Assembly (NCBI RefSeq): GCF_030499575.1
Contig: NZ_JASTLC010000001.1
Span: 1,488,001-1,552,000, forward strand
Reading direction: 5' to 3'
Source: Streptomyces sp. DG2A-72
GTDB taxonomy: Bacteria; Actinomycetota; Actinomycetes; Streptomycetales; Streptomycetaceae
DNA length: 64,000 nucleotides
How positions within the stretch are numbered: the stretch's first letter is position 1; each line of letters opens with the position of its first letter. Shown here piece by piece: positions 1 to 8,313 of the stretch. Position numbers and translations under genes: made by a program. The notes beneath the pieces were generated by a model. The model was not told the origin of the DNA. It did no database searches and saw only the letters and a list, made by a program, of their open reading frames with translations.

Positions 1-82
1 TTGGGGGCGGAATCGGCCACAGGAGCCGCATCCCGCACCTGGGCGGCGTAAAACAGCGCATGCCGGGCAGCCACTGGGGAGT

Positions 83-98
83 CGTGTCTTCGGACACG
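83..98. other. UUCG-tetraloop hairpin in the leader of the first gene
   Basis: GTGTC at 84-88 and GACAC at 93-97 flank TTCG, and the C83-G98 pair extends the stem to six base pairs. This is a stable cUUCGg-type hairpin. It ends about 40 bases before the start of the first gene, so it may be an mRNA leader structure or the end of a transcript entering from the left. The rest of bases 1-118 shows no coding signal. Confidence 0.4.
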
Positions 99-136
99 GG
101 CGAGCGGTCCTGCCGGCGGTGGGGAGTGACACGGTG

Positions 137-667
137 ATGGGCACGGCTGAGCGGCGCGAGGCGCCCGGTGACGGTGTGGCGGCGCAGGCGACGGCAGAGC
201 GGATCCCTCAGGCACGGGATCGCGACATTCCGGCAACCGACAGGGAGACGACGGACGAGCGGAAGGCCCAGCCGTACTACCGACCGTTGTGGGTGGAGGA
301 GCCCGCGCAGCGGCGTCGGCTGCCGGATCCGGTGCGTACGGCGGCGGTGCGCGCGGTGCTCGTCATCGCCGTGACACTGATCCAGGCGATGGTGGCCTTC
401 CTGTGCACCCTGGCCGGCTCGTGGCTGGCGTTCCCCATGGTCCTCAGCAGCGTGGCGAGCACGGTGGTCGCCACCTGGGCCGCCCTGGACGTGTGGGTGA
501 CCCGCCAGGTGTGGAACCAGCGCGACGGCGTCGTGTCGGCCCCGAGCAGCACGGCGCGGGCTCTGCGGCGCGAGCGGCGCAGGGCCCGGCGTCAGGAGCG
601 GACCACCGAGCGCGCCCAGGAGCGGATACGGAACCGGGGCGGCACGGGTCAGCTGTCCCACCCGTGA
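137..667 (+). CDS. small two-helix membrane protein of unknown function
   Basis: The 176-residue product is not recognised. It has a charged, disordered N-terminal half of about 60 residues, then two hydrophobic segments at roughly residues 70-92 and 96-118, and an Arg-rich basic tail (RRERRRARRQER) that should stay in the cytoplasm or touch nucleic acid or phospholipid. The ATG at 137 is chosen because GGGGAG at 121-126 lies ten bases upstream. An in-frame GTG at 134 is equally possible and the GTG at 119 has no ribosome site. The gene stands alone, with a decayed minus-strand gene converging on its 3' end. Confidence 0.6.
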   Translation: MGTAERREAPGDGVAAQATAERIPQARDRDIPATDRETTDERKAQPYYRPLWVEEPAQRRRLPDPVRTAAVRAVLVIAVTLIQAMVAFLCTLAGSWLAFPMVLSSVASTVVATWAALDVWVTRQVWNQRDGVVSAPSSTARALRRERRRARRQERTTERAQERIRNRGGTGQLSHP

Positions 668-695
668 GCCTGCGCGGGCGGCGCCCGGTGACGGT

Positions 696-865
696 TCAGA
701 GGGGGGCGGGCTGCGGTCGGGTCTCCCCGCGTACGAGTTCCCGGCGCGCCCGCATGAAGTGGCGTGGCCGGTCCACGGAGAGCACCGCGGCCGAACGGCC
801 GTCCCGCTCGTACAGCGCCAGGAAGCCGCCCTCGGCCGGTGCGCCGTCGGCCAGTTCGTGGGTCC
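696..865 (-). pseudogene. C-terminal remnant of a ferredoxin reductase
   Basis: Read on the minus strand, this stretch encodes a run ending LYERDGRSAAVLSVDRPRHF followed by about 20 residues and a stop at 696-698. That is the C-terminal 'reductase_C' domain of FAD/NAD-dependent ferredoxin reductases that serve P450s and Rieske oxygenases. Only about 55 codons remain. The FAD and NAD domains (roughly 350 residues) are gone, and homology stops near 865, where a plus-strand aldehyde dehydrogenase fragment begins 20 bases later. It cannot make a working enzyme. The neighbours are other remnants, suggesting that one catabolic cluster has collapsed. Confidence 0.7.
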
Positions 866-886
866 TTCAGCAGCTGGGAGGCGGCC

Positions 887-1170
887 ATGCCGGATCCGTT
901 CATCGACGGCGAGTGGCGGAGTGCGGTCGGCGAGCGCACGCGCGAGATCCGCTGTCCGGCGGACGGCTCGCTGGTGGGGGTGGTGGACGAGGCCGGTGGC
1001 AAGGACACCGTCGAGGCGGTCGCCGCCGCACGCCGCGCCTTCGACGAGGGACCCTGGCCGCACACCGCCCCCGACCAGCGCGGTGACCTGCTGCTGCGCG
1101 TCGTCGACCTGCTGCTGCGGGACAAGGACGCGCTTGCCCGCGCCGAGTCGCTGGACACCGGTTCTCGCTT
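887..1170 (+). pseudogene. N-terminal remnant of an aldehyde dehydrogenase
   Basis: An ATG with a good ribosome site (GGGAGG at 876-881) opens a frame beginning MPDPFIDGEWRSAVGE, typical of NAD-dependent (betaine-type) aldehyde dehydrogenases. Recognisable sequence ends after about 94 residues at ESLDTG, the point where the family continues into its Rossmann domain. The cofactor-binding domain, catalytic Cys and catalytic Glu (about 380 residues) are missing, and the frame closes at 1201 in sequence belonging to another gene. The preserved start and ribosome site suggest the deletion is fairly recent. Confidence 0.75.
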
Positions 1171-1179
1171 GGCCGCCAG

Positions 1180-1343
1180 GGGCTCCTGGTCAACATCCTA
1201 GCCGCGCCGTGGGGCGCGGGCATGACAATCAACCTGATCCGGCCGCTGGCCTCCGTCTACAACGCCACCGCCCCGTGCTCGCCGAACACCGGCTGGACTC
1301 CGAACCGGCGACCGGGCCCCTCGCCGCCCCGGCGGCCGACTGA
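1180..1343 (+). pseudogene. C-terminal remnant of an amino-acid permease (APC type)
   Basis: Beginning inside the 3' end of the dehydrogenase fragment, another frame reads GLLVNILAAPWGAGMTINLI, then RPLASVYN. This resembles the last helix and tail of APC-family permeases (usually a VN...WG...NL.WPR.xVYG pattern). After that the plausible C-terminal tail (DSEPATGPLAAPAAD, stop at 1341-1343) lies in a different frame, so at least one frameshift is present. Only about 50 codons of a roughly 500-residue transporter survive. The family assignment rests on a short motif and is tentative. Confidence 0.45.
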
Positions 1344-1387
1344 GATTCCGCACCAAGGATGTCTCCGTGACAAGGAGGTCAACCCCC

Positions 1388-2368
1388 ATGAGCATCGATG
1401 AGTTCGACTCGTCGTGGTCGGCGGCGGCACCGCAGGCAACGTGGTGGCGGCCCGGCTGTCGGAGAACCCGTCCGTCACCGTGTGCGTCCTGGAGGCGGGG
1501 CCCAACGACGTCGGCGACGACGACGTCCTGAAGCCGGAACGCTCGATGGGTCTGCTGGAGTCCGGCTACGACGGGGACTACCCCGTCGAACCCCAGACCA
1601 GCGGCAACAGCTTCATGCACCACGCCAGAGCGAAGGTGCTCGGCGGCTGCTCCTCGCACAACTCCTGTATCGCCTTCTGAGCCCCGGCCGAGGACCTCGA
1701 CGACTGGGCCGCCGCAGGCTGTACGGGCTGGAGCGCCGCCGACCTCTTCCCGCCAGTGAAGAGTGAAGGCCCATGCGGCACGGCGCTGTTGGAGGCATGT
1801 GCGCAGGCAGGCAACATCCGTCAGTCGTCGTCGGTCGCCTGCCTCCACCCGGTCCTCGGCAAACGGTCGAACCTGGAGGTACGGACGGGGGTGCGGGCCA
1901 AGACACTGGTGCTGGAGGGCCAGCGTTGCGTCGGCGCCGAGTACCTCGACCCGGACCTGATCCACACCTACGACACCGAACCGGGCCTGGACCGGCCGGA
2001 CCTGATGTTCCACTACGGCTCCGTCCCCTTCGACCTTCTGCCTCACCCCGAACGTGACCCGCGCGAAGTCACGGGGCACGGTGCGGCTGCGGACCCGTGA
2101 CTACCGGGACAAGCCGAAGGCCGATCCGCGGTACTTCACCCATGAGCACGGTGTCCGAGTGATGACGTACGGGCTGCGCCCGGCCCGGACGTCCGGACGG
2201 ATGACGAGTTGCTGGGCTACATCCACAAGACCCACAACACCGTCCACCACCCGTCCTGCAGGGTGAAGATGGGCGCTGACAACGACCCCTCAGCTCCGCT
2301 CGACGCACGGCTGCGGGTCAAGGGGATGGAGGGGCTGCAGTGCGCGGCCTTGTCGAGGGAGGACTCTC
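1388..2368 (+). pseudogene. GMC-family oxidoreductase (choline dehydrogenase type), broken
   Basis: The ancestral product was an FAD-dependent GMC alcohol oxidase or choline dehydrogenase. The start ATG at 1388 follows AAGGAGG, but about seven codons later the frame must shift by one base (1403-1411) to reach the FAD motif VVVGGGTAGN. The segment then reads well to IAF and hits TGA at 1678-1680, where the family has a Trp (a TGG-to-TGA change is likely). After that, blocks such as CGTALLEAC, LDRPDLMFHYGSVPFD, SRGTVRLRTRDYRDKP and IHKTHNTVHHP appear in order in three frames, with parts of the middle missing. The C-terminal active-site end is gone. With the three fragments upstream it forms a dead alcohol/aldehyde oxidation cluster. 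Confidence 0.85.
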
Positions 2369-2369
2369 G

Positions 2370-5300
2370 TCAGGTCTGAGACACAGGTCTCTTGAACATC
2401 CTGGTTGCAGTGATCTCACTGTGCACCGACTCACCTTCCCCGGCCGGGTTCTGCTGAGGCAGTCCCGGCCGGAGGTGTTCCTCCACGCTGATGTACTTCA
2501 GCCCGGCCCGCAGATCCGCGTCGTTGCGCAGTCGGATGACCAGCGGGAACTCCGCCAGCGCGGTCGTGTCGAACAGTCCCGTCGTGTACAGGAGTTGGAC
2601 ACCGAGCGCATCCGACACGGCCCGCTGAAGCTCCAGCAGATACGTCGCGTTGGCGCGCCCGATCGGGTTGTCGAGGAACAGCGTGCCCGCGTGCCGGTGC
2701 TTGTCGCGCCCCCGGTCGTTGCTTCTGAGCGCGGCCATCGTGCAGTACAAGGCGATGGCCGCCGTGAGCAGCTGACCACCCGAGAACACATCGCCCATCT
2801 GCCCCACCGGCACCCGCTCCGCACGAAGCACCGCGTCCGGCTTGAGGATCTCGACGGCCACCCCCTTCGGCTGCAGCGCCGCCGCAACTCCCCGCAGCAG
2901 CAAGGACATCCCGTCCCGCCGGAGATCGGAGTTCTTCTTCACCGCGGCCCGCGTCGCCTCGTCGATGACCTCGCCGAGCCGCTCGGTGAGCGTGGCCTGG
3001 TCGGGCTCCTCGAAGCGGATGCGCAGGAACTCCTGCCCGGACCACTCCCCGAGCCCCTCGGGCAACCGGGACAGCCGCTGGGCGGACCGCAGAGTCGCCA
3101 GCGCCGACTCGACGAGCCCGCGGAGCCGGTCCACGATCGAGTCCCGGTTCCGCTCCAGCTGCGCCAGCTCATCGGTGAGCACCCGCAGTCGGGGCGCGAA
3201 CGCGTCCGCCCACTTCTGCGCGTGCTCGGGCAGAGCGGCGGCGGGCAGTTCCCGGATCTGCTGCCGCGCAGGCGTCCGTACCTGCTCGTACCGCGTGGAG
3301 TTGGCATGCCGTACGAGCACATCGCTCGCCTCTCGTACGGCGGACTCGGCAGCGGACAGGTCGGCGGCGCAGCCCCGCAGGGAGCGCCGTGCCTCGGCGC
3401 CGGACTGCCGTGCCTCGTCCAGGCTGCCGGGATACGGCTCCGGCTCCTCCTGTTCCTCGTCCGAGGTGTGCTCGCGCAGCAGGTCACGCAGCATGGCGGC
3501 GATCTCGTCGAAGCCGCCGGCCGCGTCCTCGGCGGCCCGGTGGGCGTCGAGGAGTTCGGCGTGCGCCTCCCGCGCCTGGCTCAACGCCTCGGTGCGGGAA
3601 GCGAGTTCGGCCGTAGCGGTCCGCAGCAGCGCCTGCGCGTGCTCGGCGTCGCGGGGCACCAGCTCCTCGGGCAGCTCGGTGTGCGCCTCACCGTCCTCGG
3701 GCGCATGCCGCTCGGCCTCGCCGCGCAGCCGCCCGAGTTGTTCGCTCGCGCTGGACATCCGGGTCTCCAGGAGCTGCACCAGCTCCTCGGCCCGGGCGGC
3801 GGCGGCCTGCCGGGAGGGCCCGTCGGACCCGTCCGGGGACTGAAGCAGCTGCTCCGCGCGCGTGCGCACCTTGTTGCTGAGCCGGTCGAGTTCGGCCCGC
3901 GCCGCACTCTCGTCGCTCTCCGCGCGGGCCTGCTCGGCCCGCAGATCGGCGTCGACCCCGACCTTCTCGTACAGGTGCGATGCGGCGCGATAGGCCTCGC
4001 GGAGGGCGGGAAGGGACGACGTGGGAGCACCCGTGTCGCTTTCCGGTACGTCATCGGGGGCACCCGCGATCTCGGCGCGCTCGGCGCGCAGCGCACGCGC
4101 GGTGCGGCGGGCGTCGTCGGCGGCTCGCTGCGCGGCACGCCGGTCCTCGTCGGCGGCACGGGCGCGCTCCAGACAGGCCTGAGCGCGGGCCTCCGACTCG
4201 GTTGCCTCGTCGGCGAGTTCGCGCAGTTTCACCTGCCAGCCGGACCGTTCGCGCAGCCGGAAGGCGAGCCCGGCGAGGGCGTCGGCGGAGCGGCGGGCGC
4301 GCTGGGCGGCCTCCTGCCGTTCGTCCCGTACCTGGGTGGCCTCGGCGGCGGCTTCGTCGGCCTCCGCCCGGACGGTGCGTGCCTCGGCCAGCTCGGCCTC
4401 GGCCTCCTCGGCGAACGCGCGCGTCTCCCGGGCCGCCTCCGCCAGCTCGACCAGCTGCCCGGCCGGGCAGCCGGTACGCCAGGACGCCAGGCGCGCGGCC
4501 AGTTCCCGGTCGTTGCCGAGCCGTGCCGCGAGCGTCCGGATCTCCTCGTCCCGCTCGGTCGCCCGCGCCCGCAGCGCCTGCCGTTCCTCGTCGGCGGCCT
4601 GCTCGTCGTGCATGGCGGGGTTCGGCGGTACGAGGAAGACGTCGCCGCTGCTCGCGTCGGGTGCCGGAGTCGGGGCGAGCAGGGCGGCGGCCGTACCGAC
4701 CGCGACGGCGGACCGCGGCAGCAGCGCCGCCTCGCTCAGCGCCTCGCGGGCACGCGCGTGCGTGGCGGGGTCGGTGATGATCACGCCGTCGACCAGCTCC
4801 GGCCGGGCGGCCAACACGCGCGCGTGATCGGCGGGGTCCACGGCCTGCGCGAGATACCGCCATCCGGGCAGCGCCGGGATACCGTGCTCGCCGAGGAATT
4901 CCACGGTGGCCAGCACGTCGGGCCCTGGCGGCAGCAGCCCTCCGTCACCGAGCGCCCCCAGGATCCGGGCGTCGTCGGCGGCAGCGGTCCGCAGCTCGAA
5001 CAGCTGGCGCTCGGCGGAGGAGACGGCGGCGTCGAGGAGCTGGCGGAGGTCGTCGGCGCAGCGGTCGAGCTCCTCGGGGGTGAGGAGGCCTTGGGTGAGG
5101 GGGCGCGGGGTCGTCAGGCCGACACGGGAGCGCGGGCCGGCATCATCGCCGTTCGCAGGCCTCGTGTCTCCGGCGGACGGGCCACCTCCGGCTTCGGCGG
5201 ACGGGTCGCTTCCGGTGCGCGTATCCCCGCCGACGTCCCCTCCGGCACCACGAGCCCGGCCAAACGCACCACTTGCGGCCGAGGAATCCCGGCCGGCACC

Positions 5301-7286
5301 TGCCTCGGCACCCTCGCCCCCACCGGACGCGCCGCTCCCGGCCCGCGCGGACACGCCCGGTCCAGCCGCGTCGGAGCGCTCACGTCCAGCGCCATCCGCC
5401 CCCGTCCGAGGCCCCGGCACCGTACCCCCCGCCCCGGCGGCAGCGGTCAGGCTCAGCAGCTCCGCCAGCCGCTCCTCCGCCGCGAGACCCTCGGCAAGGC
5501 GGCGTTCCGCCTCGTACGACCGTTCCGCAGCCGTTGCCGCGTCCGCCGCGCGGGCCGCCGTGAGTTCCGCGCGAGACTCGGCCGAAGCCGCTTCCCGGGC
5601 GTGCTCGGTGGCCCGGTGGGATGCCTCGCGCGCGGTGTCCCAGGCGGCGACCGCCGTCTTCTCGGCGTCGCTGGCGGCGAGCGCGGCCCGCGCGGGATCG
5701 GCGTCGGGCGCGCTGTCGTCGAGCCAGCCCGCCCGCACCGCCTCCGCGGTCTCCTGCTCGACCTCGGACAGCCGCTGTCGCAGATGCCCCGCCTCGCTGC
5801 GGGCGCGCTGGGCCTCCGTGGCGGCGGAGGTGGAGTCCCGGTAAGCGGACTCGCTGACCTCCTGGAGCGCCGCGGACCGCTCCTCCCCTTCGTTGGCCAG
5901 GGCTTCGGCGCTGTCCGCGGCCGCGTGCAGGGCCCGTACGAGATCGACGGCGGCCTTGGCGCGCGCGGCGAGCGCCGGGGCCGCGTCACGCTCGGCCTCC
6001 TGGATGGCGGCGGCCACCCGGGCGACCCGGTCGGCGGCGGCGCGGTGCCGCAGCACCGCCTCGGCGGCCTGCCAGGCGGAATGGAGAGTCCGCGCGTCGG
6101 CAAGCTCCCGCTTCTGTGCGGCCGCCGACTTCTCGGCGCCGGCAAGCGCCAATGAGGCGTGCCGGTAGGCGAGTTCGGCGGCGATCAGCGCGCTGCGCTC
6201 CCGCGCGCCCTCGGCGTGCGTGACGGCGTGCGCGGCGCCTGTGACCCGCTGGGCGAGGTCGGCGGCGCGCACCCGCTCCTGCGCACCACGCGCGGACAGC
6301 CGCCGGGCCAGCGTCCGGGTCCGTCGCTCGGCACCCGCATGGATGTCACGCGCGCGTGCCCTCGCCTCGGCGGCCTCGACGATCCGCCCCAGCAGGTCGA
6401 CCGACCCGGCGGTGAAGTCCCGTTCGGCGATCAGCTCAGCGCGCCGCCCCAGCTTGTTGCCGAAGCCGCCGACCAGGTCGGCGAGACCGTCGGTGTCCCG
6501 CGTATCGGTCACCGCCCGCAGCAGGAGATCGGTGAAGTCGGAGTCCTTCTTGACCGCGAAGAGACCGGCCGCCTCGCCCTCGTCGGCGTTCATCTCCCGC
6601 TGGTAGCGGAAGAGTTCGGGGTCGAGGCCGAGGTCGCCGAGGTGCTCGATCCACCGGTCGTGGATCTCCTCCCAGTGCACCTCCAGATGCGGATACGCCT
6701 TCCCGGCCTCGGTGAGGGCGTCCCTGAAGCCCTTCATGGTGCGCCGCCGCCCCTGCGCACCGGACGCGCCCTCGACGGACGGCCGTACGGCGGTGGACTC
6801 GGCGACCGGCAGATTGTCCAGGCTCAGCCCGGGCCCCGGCCGGAACGAGTACCAGGCCTCGGCGAACTTCCGCGGATCGTTCGAGACCTGCCGCCCGCGC
6901 CACTCGCTCACCTTGCCGACGACGACGCACTCGCCCGTCAGCACGTGCTGCCACTCCAGCGCCACATGCCCGCAGTCGTCGGCGAGCAGGAACTTGCGCA
7001 GCACACCGGAGCTGGCGCCGCCCAGCGTGTTCCGGTGACCCGGCAGCATCACCGAGAAGATCAGCTTGAGCAGGACGGACTTGCCGCCGCCGTTCTCCAG
7101 GAAGAGCACACCGGCCGGCGCGGGCCGGCGCGGCGGGCCGACGGGCTCCTCCTCGAAGAACTCCGCCTGTGTGGGCGCGGGGTCGGGCACGGGCTCGCCG
7201 ACTCCCCGCAGGTCAAGCACGGTGTCGGCGTAGCGCGCACCGGCCGGACCGATGGAGTAGAGGCGGACCCGGGACAGCTCGTACAT
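2370..7286 (-). CDS. SMC/MukB/JetC-like coiled-coil ATPase
   Basis: This 1638-residue protein has the layout of a condensin-type ATPase. The N-terminal head carries an atypical P-loop, LENGGGKS (Lys69, Ser70). Long Ala/Glu/Arg-rich coiled coil spans about 260-600 and 880-1250, interrupted by a Gly/Ala/Ser-rich disordered insert at about 610-730 and a globular hinge-like domain at about 735-880. The C-terminal head has the ABC signature FSGGQ near residue 1500 and a Walker B LFLDNPIG near 1537, with Asn where most family members have the catalytic Glu. It is the last gene of a three-gene operon (36 bases after the preceding stop), matching the F-E-B order of MukFEB/MksFEB and the A-B-C order of Wadjet JetABC. 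Such complexes extrude DNA loops. No JetD-like nuclease gene adjoins. Start ATG at 7286. Confidence 0.7.
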   Translation of the reverse strand: MYELSRVRLYSIGPAGARYADTVLDLRGVGEPVPDPAPTQAEFFEEEPVGPPRRPAPAGVLFLENGGGKSVLLKLIFSVMLPGHRNTLGGASSGVLRKFLLADDCGHVALEWQHVLTGECVVVGKVSEWRGRQVSNDPRKFAEAWYSFRPGPGLSLDNLPVAESTAVRPSVEGASGAQGRRRTMKGFRDALTEAGKAYPHLEVHWEEIHDRWIEHLGDLGLDPELFRYQREMNADEGEAAGLFAVKKDSDFTDLLLRAVTDTRDTDGLADLVGGFGNKLGRRAELIAERDFTAGSVDLLGRIVEAAEARARARDIHAGAERRTRTLARRLSARGAQERVRAADLAQRVTGAAHAVTHAEGARERSALIAAELAYRHASLALAGAEKSAAAQKRELADARTLHSAWQAAEAVLRHRAAADRVARVAAAIQEAERDAAPALAARAKAAVDLVRALHAAADSAEALANEGEERSAALQEVSESAYRDSTSAATEAQRARSEAGHLRQRLSEVEQETAEAVRAGWLDDSAPDADPARAALAASDAEKTAVAAWDTAREASHRATEHAREAASAESRAELTAARAADAATAAERSYEAERRLAEGLAAEERLAELLSLTAAAGAGGTVPGPRTGADGAGRERSDAAGPGVSARAGSGASGGGEGAEAGAGRDSSAASGAFGRARGAGGDVGGDTRTGSDPSAEAGGGPSAGDTRPANGDDAGPRSRVGLTTPRPLTQGLLTPEELDRCADDLRQLLDAAVSSAERQLFELRTAAADDARILGALGDGGLLPPGPDVLATVEFLGEHGIPALPGWRYLAQAVDPADHARVLAARPELVDGVIITDPATHARAREALSEAALLPRSAVAVGTAAALLAPTPAPDASSGDVFLVPPNPAMHDEQAADEERQALRARATERDEEIRTLAARLGNDRELAARLASWRTGCPAGQLVELAEAARETRAFAEEAEAELAEARTVRAEADEAAAEATQVRDERQEAAQRARRSADALAGLAFRLRERSGWQVKLRELADEATESEARAQACLERARAADEDRRAAQRAADDARRTARALRAERAEIAGAPDDVPESDTGAPTSSLPALREAYRAASHLYEKVGVDADLRAEQARAESDESAARAELDRLSNKVRTRAEQLLQSPDGSDGPSRQAAAARAEELVQLLETRMSSASEQLGRLRGEAERHAPEDGEAHTELPEELVPRDAEHAQALLRTATAELASRTEALSQAREAHAELLDAHRAAEDAAGGFDEIAAMLRDLLREHTSDEEQEEPEPYPGSLDEARQSGAEARRSLRGCAADLSAAESAVREASDVLVRHANSTRYEQVRTPARQQIRELPAAALPEHAQKWADAFAPRLRVLTDELAQLERNRDSIVDRLRGLVESALATLRSAQRLSRLPEGLGEWSGQEFLRIRFEEPDQATLTERLGEVIDEATRAAVKKNSDLRRDGMSLLLRGVAAALQPKGVAVEILKPDAVLRAERVPVGQMGDVFSGGQLLTAAIALYCTMAALRSNDRGRDKHRHAGTLFLDNPIGRANATYLLELQRAVSDALGVQLLYTTGLFDTTALAEFPLVIRLRNDADLRAGLKYISVEEHLRPGLPQQNPAGEGESVHSEITATRMFKRPVSQT

Positions 7287-7322
7287 GGCGGACTCTCGTA
7301 GTCGTGAAGGCAGTCGATGCGG

Positions 7323-8201
7323 TCAGGAGTGGAACGGCAGCCCGGCGTCGGCCACCAGCTCCAGGTCGTCGGACTCCTCGGCGGGCAGCAGCGTCGCCGT
7401 CCCGTCGGTGACCGGCACGACGCCCAGTTCCAGCAGCTCGGCCATGGCAGCGCTGCCCGCCATGTCACGCACCTGGAGCTGATATCGGGCCGTCGTCCGA
7501 TACGTCCCGCCGTTGTCGTCGCCCGTGCGCTGCAGAAACCCGGAGTCGGTCAGGAAGGCGACGGCCTTGCCGATGATGCCGGTCGTCGAACCGGCCAGTC
7601 TCCGCGCGTCCTTGGTGGCACCGGTCGCACTCCGTCTCACCCAGATCCGCCAGGCGGCCTCCAGCCCGGGCGCGTCCGTGGCCGGATCGGTGTTCTCCCC
7701 CCGCACCTCGGCCCGCTCCTCCAGCCGCCGACAGGCCTGCCGCACAAAGGCATCGACCCCGTTGACCGTGATCCGCCCGATGTACCCGTCATCAGCAAGA
7801 TCCTCGGGCCGGGGGAACGCCATGGCGGCAACGGCAAGATGAGCGAGCCCATGCAGGAACCGGTCCCCGGAGTCGGCGGACGTCCGGCGGGCGTAATCAC
7901 CCATGCGCACGGCGAACACCGAGTCCTCGGCAGCGGTCACCGCCATCCCTGCGCGCGGGGACACCTCCAGCACGACCAGCCCCAGCCCGGTGGCGACGGC
8001 ATCGGCGAGCCGGGCAAAGGGCGGGTCCTCCCGGTAGCGCCGCAGCAGTTCGGCGTACTCCTGATCCCGCGCAGGCTGCAGTTTCGGCTGCAACCCAAAG
8101 GCAACGAGCCGAGCAGCATCGGCGGCATCGGCAGGCGTGATGGCAGGATGCGCCGCCACGACGGGAACCTCCGCCTCACTCCAGTCGACGTGCTCGGTCA
8201 C
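7323..8201 (-). CDS. MukE/JetB-like accessory subunit of the condensin-like complex
   Basis: The 292-residue product has no catalytic motif. A mixed helical N-terminal half is followed by a winged-helix-like segment at about 205-260 (TGIIGKAVAFLTDSGFLQRT, then a beta wing). Its place between the kleisin-like gene and the SMC-like gene, its length, and the winged-helix content fit MukE/MksE/JetB subunits, which bind the kleisin and regulate DNA loading. That role is inferred mainly from gene order. GTG at 8199-8201 follows AAGGAG at a normal distance. The upstream gap of 112 bases is unusually long for this operon and holds an interspersed repeat. Confidence 0.55.
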   Translation of the reverse strand: MTEHVDWSEAEVPVVAAHPAITPADAADAARLVAFGLQPKLQPARDQEYAELLRRYREDPPFARLADAVATGLGLVVLEVSPRAGMAVTAAEDSVFAVRMGDYARRTSADSGDRFLHGLAHLAVAAMAFPRPEDLADDGYIGRITVNGVDAFVRQACRRLEERAEVRGENTDPATDAPGLEAAWRIWVRRSATGATKDARRLAGSTTGIIGKAVAFLTDSGFLQRTGDDNGGTYRTTARYQLQVRDMAGSAAMAELLELGVVPVTDGTATLLPAEESDDLELVADAGLPFHS

Positions 8202-8241
8202 GACTGCAACTCCTTGGTCTTCTTAACGGGGCTGATGACAA

Positions 8242-8295
8242 GCGCCCCGAAAGGGGCGCGGGGAACTGCGCGACCAGCCACAGCGGACCCGCAGC
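8242..8295 (+). repeat. Streptomyces interspersed repeat, copy 1 (hairpin plus conserved tail)
   Basis: GCGCCCC (8242-8248), a GAAA tetraloop and GGGGCGC (8253-8259) form a perfect 7-bp hairpin, followed by the conserved tail GGGGAACTGCGCGACCAGCC. A second copy at 15281-15334 differs at only a few positions, mostly in the loop. This sequence recurs in intergenic regions of many Streptomyces genomes (recalled, not searched). Here it sits inside an operon, between the JetA-like and JetB-like genes, and could act as an RNA processing or attenuation point. Confidence 0.75.
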
Positions 8296-8313
8296 CGTCC
8301 ACCGGCAGAGACC

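Noticed and set aside
2340..6155. A 1271-codon plus-strand open frame opposite the SMC-like gene
   Set aside because: It is the antisense shadow of a GC-rich coiled-coil gene. Composition is Arg/Gly/Leu-rich without domains, and codon third-position bias favours the minus-strand gene.
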